From assembly GCA_012845835.1 (NCBI GenBank), contig JABAKD010000026.1, positions 6,503,014 to 6,567,013 on the forward strand: a stretch of 64,000 nucleotides of DNA. The letters are read 5' to 3'. The notes under the pieces are model-generated. The model saw nothing but the letters and a program-made list of their open reading frames with translations. It was not told the DNA's origin and ran no database searches. The stretch is from Undaria pinnatifida. Its lineage: Eukaryota; Sar; Phaeophyceae; Laminariales; Alariaceae. Position numbers and translations under genes: made by a program. Positions 32,691-44,333 of this stretch are shown here, in pieces; position 1 is the stretch's first letter; the number at the start of each line of letters is the position of its first letter.

Positions 32691-33984
32691 GCTTGACGAC
32701 GCTCAGCATACAGCCGCTCAACAAAACAAACGGTACTCAGAACACCAATGTTTAATGCCGAACAGTTGGCATACATACTTGACGATCTATACAAGAATGG
32801 ACAATCAGCACACCAGAAGAATGTATTGCTGCTACATATGATGGCAATCGGCAGGCACATCAGAATACAAGGCAACTAATGGCAAGCGACACACCATAAT
32901 ACAATGCAACTACTGGCAATCAGCACACCAGTGTGTAACCACAAACACATGGCAATCAGCACATCAATATTTCGCGCGAAACATAGAGAAATCAGCGCAT
33001 GTTCAAATGTTGACAAATAAATGGTATTACCAGCACGCCATTTTTTAATACGAAACAAACGACAACAATGACATAATTATTTAACGCTCAACACCCGAAC
33101 ATGATACGACCAAAATAACTCGGCAATCAACACACCAACATGCTATCACGTATGCATACACATATGCATCAGACCATCATCAGTTCATGCCTAGCAAACA
33201 GGAATCAGCACATATTTGACCCTCAAGAAAAGTAAACGGCAATCAGCAGCACACCAACATTTAACGCCGAACAAACAAACAGCCCATCAGCTATAAACCA
33301 AACTTTACTTTTCACGCTCAACGCAAAAAAAAGATAAAAATCAGCACATGAAGATATGATGCACCTACAGCAATGACAATCAGCACAACATTGAGTAAAA
33401 TCCCGAACCAAACGGCAATCAGAACATCAAATTTCAAGTCGAACAAACGACGATCAGCGCATCCATGTGTAAAATTGCGCACTGGAAATCTGGGATTTGT
33501 GGAACGGCAGTGAATCTTAATATATTTGGAAGGCATGTACATTAGGAGATACTTCGAAGTGTACTAGAATTTAACGCTCAACACCTAAATGGCGATCATC
33601 ATGCCAATACCACATAACCGCCAAACAAATGGCGTTTAGTAAGGCCGGGTTATTTGTAGGGCATGTAATGGGGCATTTAGTCGACTTCAACGATCCACAC
33701 GCCAATACTAATCGCCGAACAACGGGCAACTCTTAACGACTAGCAACCAGCGCACCAAATAAATAGCACTTGGTCCTCTTGGTAACGGCAATGCAGCAGC
33801 AGTGCATAAAAAAAAACGAACACGTTGTGCCAACCGCCGAGCATGCAGCAAGATTGAGGGAGTCATCATGCTGCCAACGTCTAGCATGAGGCGATATTGT
33901 GAGAACCGCCACGCTGTGAGCTTGCTGCATATTGCTTCAGCTATTATTATCTACAGTACCACTACTGGTTTGTTTTCCTTTTTT

Positions 33985-34165
33985 GCGCTGGGTTATTCTT
34001 CCACTCCAGAGGGACTGGAGCCTGTGCTGTCCTGTGAACACGGACGTGGATCATGCGAGTTAATGTGAAAGCAACAACGACAACGACAACGACAACAACA
34101 GAACATCAGCAGCACAGCAACAACAGCAACAACAACAACAACAACAACAGCAGCAACAATAATAG
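33985..34165. repeat. Repeat C with (CAA)n tail, copy 1
   Basis: gttattcttccactccagag, gactggagcctgtgctgtcc, gcgagttaatgtgaaagc, then CAACGA and CAACAG repeats to 34165. Other copies: 41815-41905, 43355-43497, 44334-44460 (inverted), and fragments 9060-9135 and 4998-5100. A constant body with a simple 3' tail is typical of retroposons. Confidence 0.68.
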
Positions 34166-34689
34166 CATGTCCCTACAACGCACTCAGAACTCATCCGCTA
34201 CCCGAGCAGCCGATGTTGATTCGTTTACAGTACAGCCGAAGCTGATTCGTGCACAACATAGCTGAGGCTGGTTCGTGTACAGTATAGCCGATGGTGAACT
34301 CGTCACGTGGCTCCCCTCCACTCCTCACAAAATACATACCTCGAGGAATATACATTTCAGCTGCGAGATCGCGGATTTGATCGAAAATTGTCTTCGCAAG
34401 CTGCGTGTGATACTTTCGACCGCCCTTTTTACCCTTTATGAGGACTTCAAGAGGAGAAGCATGACAAGCAAAACTGAAGGTTGCAGTACCGGCCACACTA
34501 AGCGACGCGGGCTGCTACTTTACGGGGGAAACGTAGTAGTAACCCGAACCAGATATGGTTGGTAAAATATAGGGTGTTTGCGATTTTCAACCTCTGTTGG
34601 GTAAAAAAAAGGCCCGCGAAAATAGCGTTGAAACCGACGAACCTCAGTAAACCCAAGGCCAAACAACCAACATTAAAAATAGGTTAAAA

Positions 34690-36735
34690 AAAAAAAAAAA
34701 TGGTTCGCAAACATAAAACATGGTACGTACGAAAAGAAAAACTAAGTTTTTGGTTGATTTTTCGTGGGTTGGGTTGGCCTAGGATTAATACGATCGACGG
34801 TTCCAAAACTAATATTATGTGTTTTCCCACCCAAACTCCTACCCAACAAAAATTGGTAGTTCGCAAACACCGCAATGAACGTGGTACATAAGAAAAGCTA
34901 AGTTTTGGATGATTTTTCGTGGGTTGGGTTTAGAGGTGGGCACCGGGAGGCGCGAAAAACAAAAACGAAACCACATAACGAGGCGCTATTATCAAAACAA
35001 AAAACCGGATAAAACAAACCGAATAAAACCGTTTTTTTTCGGTCAGTTTTAACCGGTTTTACCCTAGGAAAACCGGTTAAAACTGGATTTTAAAGTGAAA
35101 CACCTCCAAATTATTGAACAAAACGGCATGTATGGGTCCAAAACGTGCTGATTATTATGGGGATTCCGAGCCACTGGTAACGTGCAGCTGGAAAACGACG
35201 TGATAAGGCTGGCACAACAACAGCACACGGGGTGACGTGATTTCAAGGTATAAAACATTTTGTTGTGTAGATGTGTACATGTAGTACTAGGGAATGTGTC
35301 CCCGCCGCCCCAACGGTGGCGGGGCCACGATGAAGCAGCTAATTTACTAATTTACTAACACGCGCGCGTGCCGGTGAACAGATTGTATACAACTCCGTAT
35401 TGACCTGGTAATGCATATATAATGTACTATTTTTAGAGCTTCAACTATTGAACAGCGCTGTAAGGCTACTGTTCTGGAAAATATACGAATACCATAACAA
35501 ATAATTGAAACATGGAGGACGTGCAGCAGACGTGACGAGCTCAATAGTCGTACTTACCTGGTGTACGCACAGTGTTGTCAGGATTTTGCACAACAAGACG
35601 GCGTGGACGGTGATTATGTAGGAGGCAAACTGGAGAAGACGAAATAATACGGGGGTCTCGCGATGACGCACTGCGTGGTGCCGAAACAAACAACCGCTGG
35701 TAGTGCATGTTATCGCTTATTATTCGTTTGACTTTGGGCCGGTGCCCCCCCCCCCCCAAGACTATCAAACACTCAACAGCGGTCAGCTGTTCGCATGTAG
35801 CCCAACAACAAACTGCAATACCCACCCCTACAGCGGTTACTGCGTATTAACAATATTATACTATATTGTGCAAACATAGAACGCAGAGCACCGATCTGAA
35901 CATTGCACAACCTATAAACGCCGCCGGAACAATTGGGGGGAAATTGAACGATAGCAGTCCCCTTGTTGGCAGCGTCCACACTCAACATCCGAAGCTACCG
36001 CCACCTTAACCAGCAGCATACAAAAACTAAACTGTCCTGGTACCCAGGTAAAATAGCCATGCCTTCCAAATCAGCACACAAATTTAGTACAAAAGTACAA
36101 AACGGCTGTGTCACAACTTCGTGTGCAAGCTCTGTGATCACAAAACCGACACAGCAGATACATAAAAATGATGACAGCAATCCAGATACGTTGAAAAAAA
36201 GTAAGTAGAAAAAAAGAAAAAAGAAAGGAGAAATAAACAAGTGTCTGTTGCAAGATGTCAACTACATCACCCCCTTATGCTGGTAGTGTCTGCAGACTAC
36301 AGACGACGGCTGACGACGTGTGCGTATACATACGTATGATATATGCATGATACTATGACACTACTGCTGTGTGTATTCTATTAATAATAGTAGCACTGGT
36401 GATGGTTATATTCGGTAAAGAATCAGTGAAGAAATTGTCCGGTTTTGCCGTTTCTTTTTTCCGGTTTTATCCGGTTTTCGGTTAACCGGTCCAAACCGGC
36501 CAAATACACCGCGTTTTTCTTTCTTCAAAAACCGTTTACTCGTACACGCCTGCTGGGTTTTCAAAAACCGGTTTAAACCGGTTTTGTTTTTAACGGTGTC
36601 CACCTCTGGATGGGTTGACCTTGGGGTGTAACGTCCGACGGTTCCAATACTATAACTATGAGTTTTCCTTCCCAAGCCCCTACCCAACCAAACTTGGTAC
36701 TCGCAAACACCGTTTTGCAAACACCGCAATAGGGG
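34690..36735. repeat. ~180-bp duplicated host sequence, second unit split by a hAT-like element
   Basis: Unit 1 is 34690-34870 (tggttgatttttcgtgggtt, gacggttccaaaactaata, aacaccgcaatgaacg). Unit 2 runs 34871-34930 and resumes at 36609-36735 (gacggttccaatactataac, cgcaaacaccg). Confidence 0.72.
34931..36608. mobile_element. Non-autonomous hAT-like DNA transposon, 1678 bp
   Basis: Ends tagaggtgggcaccggg and cggtgtccacctctg are inverted repeats of the hAT type (YAGAGGTGG). The flanking 8-mers gttgggtt (34923-34930) and gatgggtt (36609-36616) match at 7 of 8 bases, as expected for a hAT target duplication, and the host repeat reads through when the element is removed. Sub-terminal ccggtttt/aaaaccgg palindromes occur at both ends (35030-35090, 36440-36590). 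No transposase-like ORF is visible. Confidence 0.78.
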
Positions 36736-36974
36736 AATGTATATATTTTTGTACTGATCGTGGGGTCTGGTTATTACTATGGTCCCGCGTAACAGGTTAA
36801 TGGGTGTGATGTTTCTTACCGTCGAACTTCAATGCAAGGAAGATTCACGACCACGCGAGTAGCATGGACTATCGTATCTTAGCGCGCTCACACCGTGATT
36901 TCCTTCTCGTTTGCTAATCATTACTTTTCATGTTATTTTATTTTCGTTTGTTTTGTTGATCATCAACTTTACAT

Positions 36975-37145
36975 TCCAGGTCAACTCGTAAGAGGTTTTA
37001 CACAAGCCGTGGTCACAGGTGTCGTCCCTTCTCCCCTCCGGTACGTGCGTTCATTTTTATCGCGCTGAGGGTTCAGCTTTCCCGACGCTCGTCGATTTTC
37101 ATCGATTTTTGCCAACTCTCGTGCTTTCCGCGAGCCGTTTTTTTG
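36975..37145. repeat. Dispersed repeat B, copy 1
   Basis: agccgtggtcacaggtgtcg, gtacgtgcgttcatttttat and gctcgtcgattttcatcga recur at 45840-45985, 62155-62320 and, inverted, 48420-48570. About 150-170 bp, non-coding. Confidence 0.7.
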
Positions 37146-37371
37146 CACAAAGTCCCTGCGAACACGAGCATCATGGTATACCGCACTTACTTTTTCGTTC
37201 TGTTTTAACGCTATACATTGGCGCCTAACAAAATACTTTGGGGAAATCAGAGGGGGAAAAAACTGAAAAAATGACAAACCAAAATGATGAGTAAAAAAAG
37301 CATGTTCCACACGGAGAAACACAGACTGATATAGGTTCGTGAGTGACAATTAAGGCTTTGAATGGCCGGTC

Positions 37372-37442
37372 GCCCCGGTGGTCTAGTGGTTACCCTCGAA
37401 CACTACTATCGTTGGTCCTTGAGTTCGATTCCCACCGTGGTG
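37372..37442 (+). tRNA. Degenerate tRNA-like sequence (pseudo-tRNA or SINE head)
   Basis: Box A (tggtctagtggtta) and box B (gagttcgattccc) are both present at normal spacing, as in eukaryotic tRNA-Glu/Gly types. The acceptor ends pair imperfectly (gccccgg with ccgtggt) and the T stem is mismatched. No standard 7-base anticodon loop can be drawn. It lies about 85 bp before repeat F copy 3, so it may be the promoter head of a SINE. Confidence 0.35.
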
Positions 37443-37527
37443 ATATTTTGACTTTATTTGCAAAAATGCGAAAAAAAAGGATAAACTGCTGAGAGCGCCA
37501 AGCAGCGTGGGTAAATACATTTCGACG

Positions 37528-37703
37528 CGACTCGACGAGGGAAAAATATGCTGAATTATTCTCGCGATAGAAACGAAGGCAGATACCGTAGTGGGGAGGG
37601 GGGAGAAGAGGGCCCACTATGTGACCCCGGATCTGAGTTACCACTGGGAGGGAGGGCGAGAGTAGTGCGAGGATAATAAATGGTATGGAGAAAAAAAAAA
37701 AAT
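37528..37703. repeat. Repeat F, copy 3, ending in poly-A
   Basis: ttcgacgcgactcgacgagg, tgaccccggatctgagttac and an aaaaaaaaaaaa end at 37691-37702. Same family as 8400-8593. Confidence 0.6.
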
Positions 37704-38014
37704 GGCGGACTACAAAAAAGGACGTGTACGACATACACGGAGCATGGACATTCTATCGTGTGTTGCGCGCTCGCGACATAACGAAAGACCGCATCTACGT
37801 ATGATTTTGCTTTATCGCCTACACCTTGCCCCCCCGAAAAAAAACTTCAGGGACTACAGAGAGAAAAAATGACGAATTAAAATGACGATTGTGGCATCTT
37901 CCATGCTGAAAAACGCGGACTATTTTAGATTATAGGGGATGTGCTAGAAGTATGTACTCCTTGATCTAGTGTATCGAAGGTCAATTTAGCAAAGGGAATG
38001 CCTACCATAACCCA

Positions 38015-38343
38015 TGTAGATACGCCTTGAGCTATGCAAGATCTACTTGACTAAAAAGTATCCCCCTTTGGCCTGAGGGGGGCTGGTCAGCACCATTCAG
38101 GTGCTAGGGAAGGAGAGAGAAGTTGTTGTATTAACTCCGAACACAAGAAAACAAGCGATCTTGACTTCATCCCCGAATCCCCATACCAGAATCCAGAAGA
38201 GGATAAGTAGAAACCCCTACTGTCTTCAGATCTAAATAACGTCCACACTCCACATCAGATGATCAGCAGTCAATCACCACCAAGAAGACCAGGTCGCATC
38301 TTACCACCAGCACTACATACTCTCTGGTGCTCCACTGTCCACA
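38015..38343 (-). repeat. LTR (3' LTR relative to gag)
   Basis: tgtagatacgccttgagcta through ctggtgctccactgtccaca. Contains a cccccttt...aggggggc palindrome about 45 bp in. Confidence 0.85.
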
Positions 38344-38741
38344 ATGCCCCTATCTTCTGCTGGTATGGCAACAGCATCAACCGCCGCCATAACAGCTGCC
38401 CCGGGCACCGACAAGCTGGCTTGACACCATTTTTCGCGCTCGTCGACGGCCACGCCTTCGGCACTAAACCCAGACATACTACCGGGCAGCACGCCGCGGA
38501 ACGCTGGTACGTACGGCCCCGATTCCCCAGGCCGGTCAGCCGCCGGCGCATTTACCGACGCCGGGGCAATAGTGGAAGACTGGATCGGGTGGGGGGGCCA
38601 AAACCACGGTCGCTCTGCCCGCGCCCGCGGGCTCGGTGTCACCAGAGAAAACCGCCGACCGCCAACGTGGCGCTGATGGAAAGCAGTCGAAGAGTCCCCC
38701 CCGTGACCCTTCCCCGCTCCAGAAAAGGACGTCGAGCCTGG

Positions 38742-39830
38742 TTAATGCGCCAAGAAACGCTGCTGCTGCTGCGAGTGCTGCGGTTGTCGTTGCTGCGGCT
38801 GCCGCTGCTGATGTGGTCGCTGCTGCTGCGCCGGCGGCGGCGGTCGTCCACGACCCGTGGACGACCCATGACCCCCGTTTCCCCACCCCCCCGCGGGCGG
38901 CGAGGAGGCCTTCGAAGGAAAGGTGTGCAGAGGGAAGTTACGAGCGAGGTGGCCGGGCTTACGGCATTCGAAAAAGGTAACCACCGCGGTAGAGGCCTTA
39001 TCGGCCGCCCGATACCCCGGGAAACGGCTTCGCGGACGACTGTCCGCGCGAATTCACCCGACCAGTACGTGTTTGGTGCCTCTGCTTATCAGCCATCTCT
39101 ACCGTGCGCCATTCGACGGCCACCTCCCGCACTTAATCAAAAACTTCCTTTGGTTTGTCCTTTCAGGCCCCTCTCATTCGAGCTGATGCTCAACCTTGGG
39201 TTTGAACTCGGGGGGATTCAACCCAGCCACCAGCGCTTTACTAATGACGGCTGCAGGACCTCTTTTGTAAGCACCCAGCGTGTCACGGAAAACGCGTTCA
39301 GCACTGGGGTTTTCAAAGTACTGTTCAAGGCAGCTATGGACGGCGTCAATCCGATTTACAGCAGTAGCTTCGGACCCCATGGTCACCCGACGGCACACCT
39401 CAGCCGCCGCAGTAGATGGGTCGACAGAATCGTCGGTCCAACATTCTGCGTGTTTCGCAAGCGCCTCGCGTAAATCGTCTTCCTGTAATATCAAAACAAG
39501 TCCGCGACAGGTACGAACGGATGGACTGACGCAGCAGCTGAGCAACCGACAGCACAGAGCGCGAGATAGACTGTGCGTTGTTGCTGAGTTCCATCGCCCG
39601 CTCGTACTTAGCGTATTGCGTATAGAAGCGGAGCGACGCTGCCTGTGAGAAAACCCGTCCATACTGTGCAGCGCCGAGATCATTTCCCAAAAAGAGGTCA
39701 TTCAACCCGATGCGAACCTCGCCATCAGCAGACGTGGGCCCTGCGATCCCCCGCTTTCTGTTGCTGCCGCTCCTCCACGCTGGGAGCGACGTTGGGGCAT
39801 ACCCTGCGGCGATCCCTCGTTCAGCTATAG
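38742..39830 (-). pseudogene. Decayed gag of the LTR element
   Basis: Frame 1 reads GAAQYGRVFSQAASLRFYTQ and on to LRQSIRSYL (39705 downward). The reading then shifts to a frame with LREALAKHAECWTDDSVDPS and YFENPSAERVFRDTLGAY (to 39174). After a gap, 38984 downward gives FFECRKPGHLARNFPL, a CCHC knuckle whose outer Cys residues are now Phe and Phe/Asn-region changes, followed by a Gln/His-rich tail. A multi-frame capsid-like helical region plus zinc knuckle identifies gag; it cannot be translated intact. Confidence 0.7.
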
Positions 39831-39961
39831 ACGTCTCGGCTCTTCTCTCAATCTTGTATTACCGAGACGCGGCGCAATTCGCAGCTACCGGTAGCTGCCA
39901 TATCGATCCTTACCGAAAGTTTTTGACTAACTTCAGTGTGTTCACCATAATTATCGATAAT

Positions 39962-40282
39962 TGTAGACACGCCTTGAGTTAAGCAAGGTCTACTTGACCA
40001 GAAAGTATCCCCCTTTGGCCTGAGGGGGGCTGGTCAGCACCATTCAGGTGCTAGGAAAGGAGAGAGAAGTTGTTGTATTAACTCCGAACACAAGAAAACA
40101 AGCGATCTTAACTTAATCCCAATACCAGAATCCAGAAGAGGTTAAGTAGAAACCCCTACTTTCTTCAGATCTAAATAACGTTCACACTCCACATCAGATC
40201 CTCAGCAGTCAATCACCACCAAGAAGATCAGGTCGCGTCTTACCACCAGCACTACACACTCTCTGGTGCTCCACTGTCCACA
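39962..40282 (-). repeat. LTR (5' LTR relative to gag)
   Basis: tgtagacacgccttgagtta through the same end. About eight bases shorter than its partner, mainly from a deletion in cttaatcccaataccag. Confidence 0.85.
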
Positions 40283-40286
40283 CCCA

Positions 40287-42149
40287 TCCCGACCTGACGA
40301 ATGTTACGGTGCGGTAGAGGTGCATCAACCATTGTTTTTTCTGAGGGTCCTCGCTTGAGGAGTTCTATACCCTATGATAATACTATAATACTATAATAAT
40401 ATCATACCATAATACCCCATACCCAGGTACTGAATTTGAGAAAAACGAAAGGGGCACCCGATAAGCAAACAAACCTTCCCATGGCCTAGGAATCAAGAAA
40501 ACCGTATTGCGAAACAAGAACAAAGTCCAGACGACTTTGGGTTAACCCCTTTAGCGCCCCGAAACCCCTCCTAATACTAACTCCAGCTATTTTTGTCCCT
40601 AAAGCGGGGGTCCAGTTTTGAAGGCGTCAAGGAGCCCCGTCATTCTTTTTTTTTTTAAAGCCAAACAGAGCTACCCATATCGTGGCGCGAGCTACGTGCC
40701 GCGCGCGTGATCGATAGCCACCGGTCACCCACAACAAAATTACACAGAGATGCCTTGAAATGGCGGGACTACAAGGCAAAGGGATGTACGATGTCCGACA
40801 CACACGTAAGCCTAGGCTATCGTATGTTGCACCCTCGCCCTGTGATATTTACTTCGTTCCCCATTATTTCGACAATATAAAATGGCTCCAAAAGGGCAAA
40901 CAAACCCCACGGGTAGGCACACAAAAAAAAATGCGTTTGTAGGCGGTTTCAGCTGCGAGTCTTGAAAGGTATAGTATATCAATATGGGCCTGATAGGTAC
41001 GTACGCTTGACTTCCGATTTCACCTCTATATTGTTTGGCGGATGTACGACTTGCTTCAGCTATGATATATACGTTACGAGGGTACTGATTAGCTGTTGCG
41101 CTGTTTCGGGGGCGTAACATTTGGGTCAACATAACCGCTTTGCTCAATAGTCGCCGCGAGGCTGGTTGCGTGCAGGGCAACACGCGATTTTTGGGCGCGC
41201 AACATTTTTCGCCGCAGGAAAAAAAAAAATTGGGGACCTTTCTTGTTTGTTTTTTTTCTAAATCGCCGTAGTCGAAAAAAAATGTAAGCACCTTTTGTCC
41301 AATTGGCCGTAGTTGAACTATTGTAGGCCCCTTGTCCTATTCGCTAGTCGAAAACAAACACTAGGCACCTTTCGCCGTAGACTTTTAATCTTTTTTAGGC
41401 ACCTTTTTGTATTCGCCGTAGTAGCCCAAATTAAATTAACAAGTATTTCGCCGCACGTAATGTTTGGTTACGCACGTTTTGTGGTGTTCGGCGGAGGATT
41501 ATTTTTAATAGTTTGTTTCTTTTTTATCGATTGACCCGGGTGCAGCGATGCTGGCCCCGAGTGTACGTGCGATCACCTCGTTTTTGCTTTAGGGCATCCC
41601 CAGGCATCCTGATACACGCCTTTTCGAGGTTCGGGAAGCGTTTAAACGCAGTTCGTTACTTGGTTTTCAGGCGTATATTCGCGCATACATCGCAAAAAAT
41701 GCCCTCCCGCGGAGCCTTCCGGGGGGCTTGCGCGCCTGCGGTGCGCAACAGACGCCGAACCACTAATTAATGCCCTGGTATTAAATATACCACTTTGGAA
41801 TTTGTTTTATTTTTCGCTGCGGTGTTCTTCCACTCCAGAGTGACTGGAGCCTGTCCTGTGACCATGGACTTGACTACGCGAGTTAATGTGAGAACAATGA
41901 ATTTTTCACATTTTCAGCTTTTGTGACCCCCCAAGACATCGCTCCAGCAGCACAAAAGATACAAAATACAGAAAAAAAGAGCCCGTCGCCGAAATATTTA
42001 TCCCACCGCGGAGAGGACAGGCAGTAGATCTTACAAGCTATTGGCGCGGATTTTTTAGTTTTTTTTTTCCTTCATAACGGCTATATCTTGGTTCGCAGTT
42101 CGCGTCGTGGGTCCGCATTTTTATATTTTTCTCGAGTTTTTATCGCTCA
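40287..42149. other. Anonymous AT-rich region with small repeats
   Basis: A segment at 40330-40450 (cttgaggagttctatac, then TATAATAC repeats) is the inverted relative of 1740-1830. A degenerate ~50-bp repeat (cgccgtagtcgaaaa, aggcacctttt) spans 41220-41440. An ORF at 41513-41770 lacks exon evidence. Confidence 0.45.
41815..41905. repeat. Repeat C, copy 2 (tail lost)
   Basis: gttcttccactccagagtga, cctgtcctgtgaccatgga and gcgagttaatgtgagaacaa; the AAC tail is cut to one unit. Confidence 0.65.
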
Positions 42150-43024
42150 GGCCATCTCTTATAATTGCGTATCCGAAACAGAAAATGAGCGTGATTTTCA
42201 GACGGCAGAATCAAACGGGCAGAATCGGATCGACGACCCTTGTAGTGAAACTCGAATTTACAGATTGCTTTTTCTTAACAAAGTCCTCGCGAAAAATAAT
42301 CAACAACGGCGATCGCTCGACCACGTACATACTCGCACGAGTTAGCTGCACCAGAGCATCTCAGCGCACACGCAGATGAAGCTTTGTAGGTGGGGCGAGG
42401 GAAAACACGCCGTGTGCGCTTCACGCGAGGAGGGTTGTCTTCCCCCTCGCTCCCGTCGATCTCGTGCATCAACGACATGTCGCAGACGGTGGCTGTCCTC
42501 GTTCTCGGCAAATACGAGTAGTGTGCGTCTCTTGTGTTTGGCGAATGCTGCAATCACGACTGCAAGGAGAGTGGCAAGGCGATCATAGTCATCATTACAA
42601 CCCGATCCCATCGGCATGTGGTGAGGCCTGAGGTGTGTGCCAGCAGATAGCGGGACACAGCAGCAGCAGCACGAGTACACCTATGATACGTGTTGCGTGC
42701 TCACAGCAGACAGATAGATGTGTGTCTAATGCGTGTGTCTTGTGTTTTGTACTACTACAGCAGTACCAATACTGCTTTTCCGGGTTGTTACCAAGCTTGT
42801 TGCCTCCCATGACATGTGTAAAACCAAATCCGGATGCCGCTTTCGGATGAGAATTTCACAAGAAAATGGACCCCCTTTTTTCTGCTGGAGGCCGATCCGA
42901 AAACGATATCGGAAAATGGAAGCCTGAAAAATCGCCATTTTCGTGTCAATAAAATAGCCAAACAGGTTTTGGGATCCGAAAACGTTCATTTCCTGTTTCA
43001 GATACACTACTATAAGAGATGGCC
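42150..43024. mobile_element. TIR DNA transposon, 875 bp, TCA target duplication
   Basis: Left end ggccatctcttataattgcg and right end (reverse complement) ggccatctcttatagtagtg form ~42-bp inverted repeats with about seven mismatches. The trinucleotide tca flanks both sides (42147-42149, 43025-43027). TNA duplications and GG-starting ends fit PIF/Harbinger-like elements, though I see no transposase. A related, partly deleted copy is at 56190-56645. Confidence 0.75.
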
Positions 43025-43354
43025 TCAATGCCGAAAGCAGCGCTGCCACGTTTCCGGCCCGTTTAGGCCCGTTTAGGCGGCGAGGTGGGGTCTGATACCT
43101 ACCCCTACACCTAATTCCTTAGCCGTGTTATGCATCCTCCCTTCTACCCACGGCTGATGATAGTCCGGACAGTCTTATGCGCACTGTATGATACCCAACC
43201 CTAGCCCTTCTAAGCTGTGTCGCACACCCTCAGGGCAAAGCACTCCCATACTTTGGCGGATGTAGGGATTTCTTCAGCTATGATACATACGTGTACCACT
43301 CAAAAACTGCTCCAGCTATGATCATGCGCGTACCACTTTTGGTTTGCTCTGTGT

Positions 43355-43457
43355 TTTTCCCTGGGGTATTCTTCCACTCTAGAGTGGCTGGAGCCTGTCC
43401 TGTGACCGTGGACTTGACTATGCGAGTTAATGTGAGAACAACAACAACAAAAACAGC

Positions 43458-43495
<38 letters not shown>

Positions 43496-43497
43496 CT
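43355..43497. repeat. Repeat C, copy 3, with (AAC)n tail
   Basis: ggggtattcttccactctag through gcgagttaatgtgagaac, then about eighteen AAC units (43436-43497). Confidence 0.75.
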
Positions 43498-44333
43498 CCC
43501 GCCCACGGCTGATCATAGTTCGGGGAGTCTTTGGCGCACTGGGGCCGTTTTGGCTGCGGGTTGGCGTCAAGGTTTAAGGGTCAGGATTGGTCTTGGGGGG
43601 GTTGGGTCTACGCCCGAACCTTCATCCCGCCAGGAAATACTTCCTAGCCCTCAAACGACACACACGACGATAGAGGTGTTCACTCAGTTTTTTTCTGATG
43701 CTCCACGCTTGAGGAGGTCTGAACCTCGCTCACCAACTACTCATTTAATGGGAAAAATGAAAATTGAAAGTGCCACAACCGATGAACAAACCCATGGCTT
43801 AAGCATGGAAAAAGATCAGATTGAAAACTCAAGGATGACATTATTCCGACAATATTTATTCAATGGGAAAAAATGAAAAATTGAAAGTGCCAAAACCGAC
43901 GAACAAACTCATGGCCTAAGCACACAAAAAAATCAGATTGACAAAACGTTATAATTTCGGCAATTTTGGGTTGAGGAAGCCCCCCCGCATTCAGAAACAA
44001 AAAATGCCAAAAAAAGTGCTATTCTCTGCCCGGAAACATAAGCAACATATGTTTCAACAATAATTTCCAAAGTATGCTTACTTTTCCGGACATACTGGTA
44101 ACTCCAGCGTAGCACGCGTAAAACGTGAACGGGCTACCCTCCTAATGTGCGCGGGGACCACATCGTAAGGGGAGCTCAAAAACAACGCGTTTTTTCGTTA
44201 TTTGCCAGCCGTCGCACCTCATGTATCTAAATATCTCTTGCATCGTTATCACTTGGGTGTGGTGCTTCGCTTTTCTCACCTTTGTTCTTCTAATAATATC
44301 ATACGAGTATCTGTATTTTGTGCTCGTAATTAA

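Larger units (their letters stand above)
28390..33750. repeat. Degenerate ~40-bp satellite field containing a 399-bp higher-order repeat
   Basis: Diverged units of the form ggcaatcagcacaccaacat plus taacgctcaacaaa recur at 28405-28500, 31060-31220 and 32690-33750. Recently homogenised 399-bp units lie within (31460-32690). Other elements interrupt the field. Confidence 0.65.
38015..40282 (-). mobile_element. Non-autonomous LTR retrotransposon, gag remnant only
   Basis: Two ~325-bp direct repeats (38015-38343, 39962-40282) begin TG and end CA, enclosing 1.6 kb. The flanking bases accca (38010-38014) and accca (40282-40286, sharing the terminal A) look like a 5-bp target duplication, so the insertion is complete. 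Coding sense is minus: a decayed gag with a zinc-knuckle remnant and no protease, reverse transcriptase or integrase, so a LARD/TRIM-like element mobilised in trans. The LTRs agree closely except for small indels, suggesting a fairly recent insertion. Confidence 0.85.

Noticed and set aside
31682..32755. Three identical 84-codon ORFs as a tandem gene family
   Set aside because: Identity reflects recent satellite homogenisation; no start context, domain or splice support.
38259..39473. 404-codon plus-strand ORF, the longest in the window
   Set aside because: It runs antisense to the gag remnant and starts inside an LTR; Arg/Pro-rich composition reflects GC-rich gag read backwards.
42275..42680. 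Minus-strand ORFs (LMHEIDGSEGEDNPPRVKRT) as an exon
   Set aside because: They fall inside the TIR element and the phase does not connect with the PIH1-CS gene, which already ends with a stop at 45443.
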